Positions 6,319 through 6,567 of a DNA stretch of 6,567 nt are shown here, piece by piece; within the stretch, counting starts at the first letter, position 1, and each line of letters begins with the position of its first letter. Position numbers and translations under genes: made by a program. This stretch comes from an uncultured Clostridia bacterium (lineage in GTDB: Bacteria; Bacillota; Clostridia; Christensenellales; CAG-314): NCBI GenBank assembly GCA_934294965.1, contig CAKRAM010000018.1, forward strand, positions 1 through 6,567. The letters run 5' to 3'. The notes beneath the pieces are model-generated. The model worked only from the letters and a program-made list of their open reading frames with translations. It was not told the DNA's origin and searched no databases.

Positions 6319-6567
6319 TCATGTTTTGTACGAACCCATTGTAAATCCGTTAAGATACGTTTGCGGGATATTTCCGATTATCAGTGTTTCCGAGATTAAA
6401 ATCGGCGCGTAGGTTTTTGTCGTTTTGGTGTATGCGGGTAATATCAGCGCAACGTCGGCGTTGACGTTGGCATAAATTCTGTGTAACGTTTGGTTGACGC
6501 CTGCCGACTCGAATTTGGACCCAAACTCGCAACTGACTCCACCGATGGGAGAAACCTCTATCGAAAC
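6319..6567 (-). CDS. yunB: YunB-like sporulation protein, C-terminal fragment (cut by window edge)
   Basis: A frame open from the window edge to a TGA at 6321-6319 encodes the last 82 residues of a protein whose start lies outside the window. It reads VSIEVSPIGGVSCEF, then FESAGVNQTLHRIYANV, a hydrophobic strand ADVALILPAY, and ILISETLIIGNIPQTYLNGF. This is the C-terminal pattern of the YunB family: a P-x-G turn, then SAGINQT-x-HRIY, then 'aEtvIvGxvPetY'. YunB is a sporulation protein under the mother-cell factor sigma-E in Bacillus subtilis and is needed for normal spore formation; its biochemical role is not established. Its presence argues that this organism makes endospores or descends from one that did. 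It is on the same strand as pheS but is separated from it by 139 bases and a strong promoter, so it is probably a separate transcription unit. Confidence 0.88.
   Translation of the reverse strand, partial: VSIEVSPIGGVSCEFGSKFESAGVNQTLHRIYANVNADVALILPAYTKTTKTYAPILISETLIIGNIPQTYLNGFTMGSYKT

Noticed and set aside
6350..6532. Small arginine- and glutamine-rich frame on the minus strand
   Set aside because: It overlaps the yunB-like coding frame in a different phase. The yunB frame carries the recognisable motifs, so this one is a shadow.
1..6567. Mobile elements, CRISPR repeats, toxin-antitoxin or other defence genes
   Set aside because: No direct repeat array, transposase motif, terminal inverted repeat or unexplained gene pair was seen; the window is filled by conserved housekeeping genes.

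Overview
This window is a slice of a bacterial chromosome from an endospore-forming Firmicute, most likely of the class Clostridia. Four observations point there: a phenylalanine T-box leader upstream of pheS, the order pheS-pheT-U32 protein-mutS2, a PheS with a four-cysteine insertion, and the tail of a sporulation protein (YunB family) just upstream. Every gene I can support lies on the minus strand, so the biological order runs from high to low coordinates. The species cannot be named from the sequence alone.

Layout in transcription order: (1) 6567-6319 holds the last 82 codons of a yunB-like gene, cut by the window edge. (2) 6318-6180 is a short intergenic stretch with no convincing terminator. 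(3) 6179-6151 is a near-consensus housekeeping promoter (TTGTCA, 17-bp spacer, TATAAT). (4) About 6144-5897 is a complete T-box riboswitch: Stem I with a probable UUC (Phe) specifier, further hairpins, the T-box and antiterminator, and an overlapping intrinsic terminator with a U-run. (5) 5881-4865 is pheS and 4851-2473 is pheT, coding for the two subunits of phenylalanyl-tRNA synthetase; the pheS stop codon sits inside the pheT ribosome binding site. (6) 2449-200 is a long U32-family protein with a DUF3656 domain, related to the RlhA/TrhP RNA hydroxylation proteins. (7) 150-1 is the N-terminus of mutS2, cut by the other window edge.

The four genes from pheS to mutS2 are spaced 13, 23 and 49 bases apart with no visible terminator or good internal promoter between them. 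They are probably one transcript controlled by uncharged tRNA-Phe through the T-box. That would put a likely RNA-modifying protein and a ribosome-rescue or DNA-processing ATPase under amino-acid control, although this co-transcription is inferred. No zapA gene lies between pheT and mutS2, where many Firmicutes carry one.

I found no mobile element, CRISPR array, tRNA, rRNA or prophage signal, and no evidence of a wholly new system. The most informative points are the T-box details, the extra cysteine cluster in the U32 protein, the weak translation signals of the two downstream genes, and the yunB fragment.
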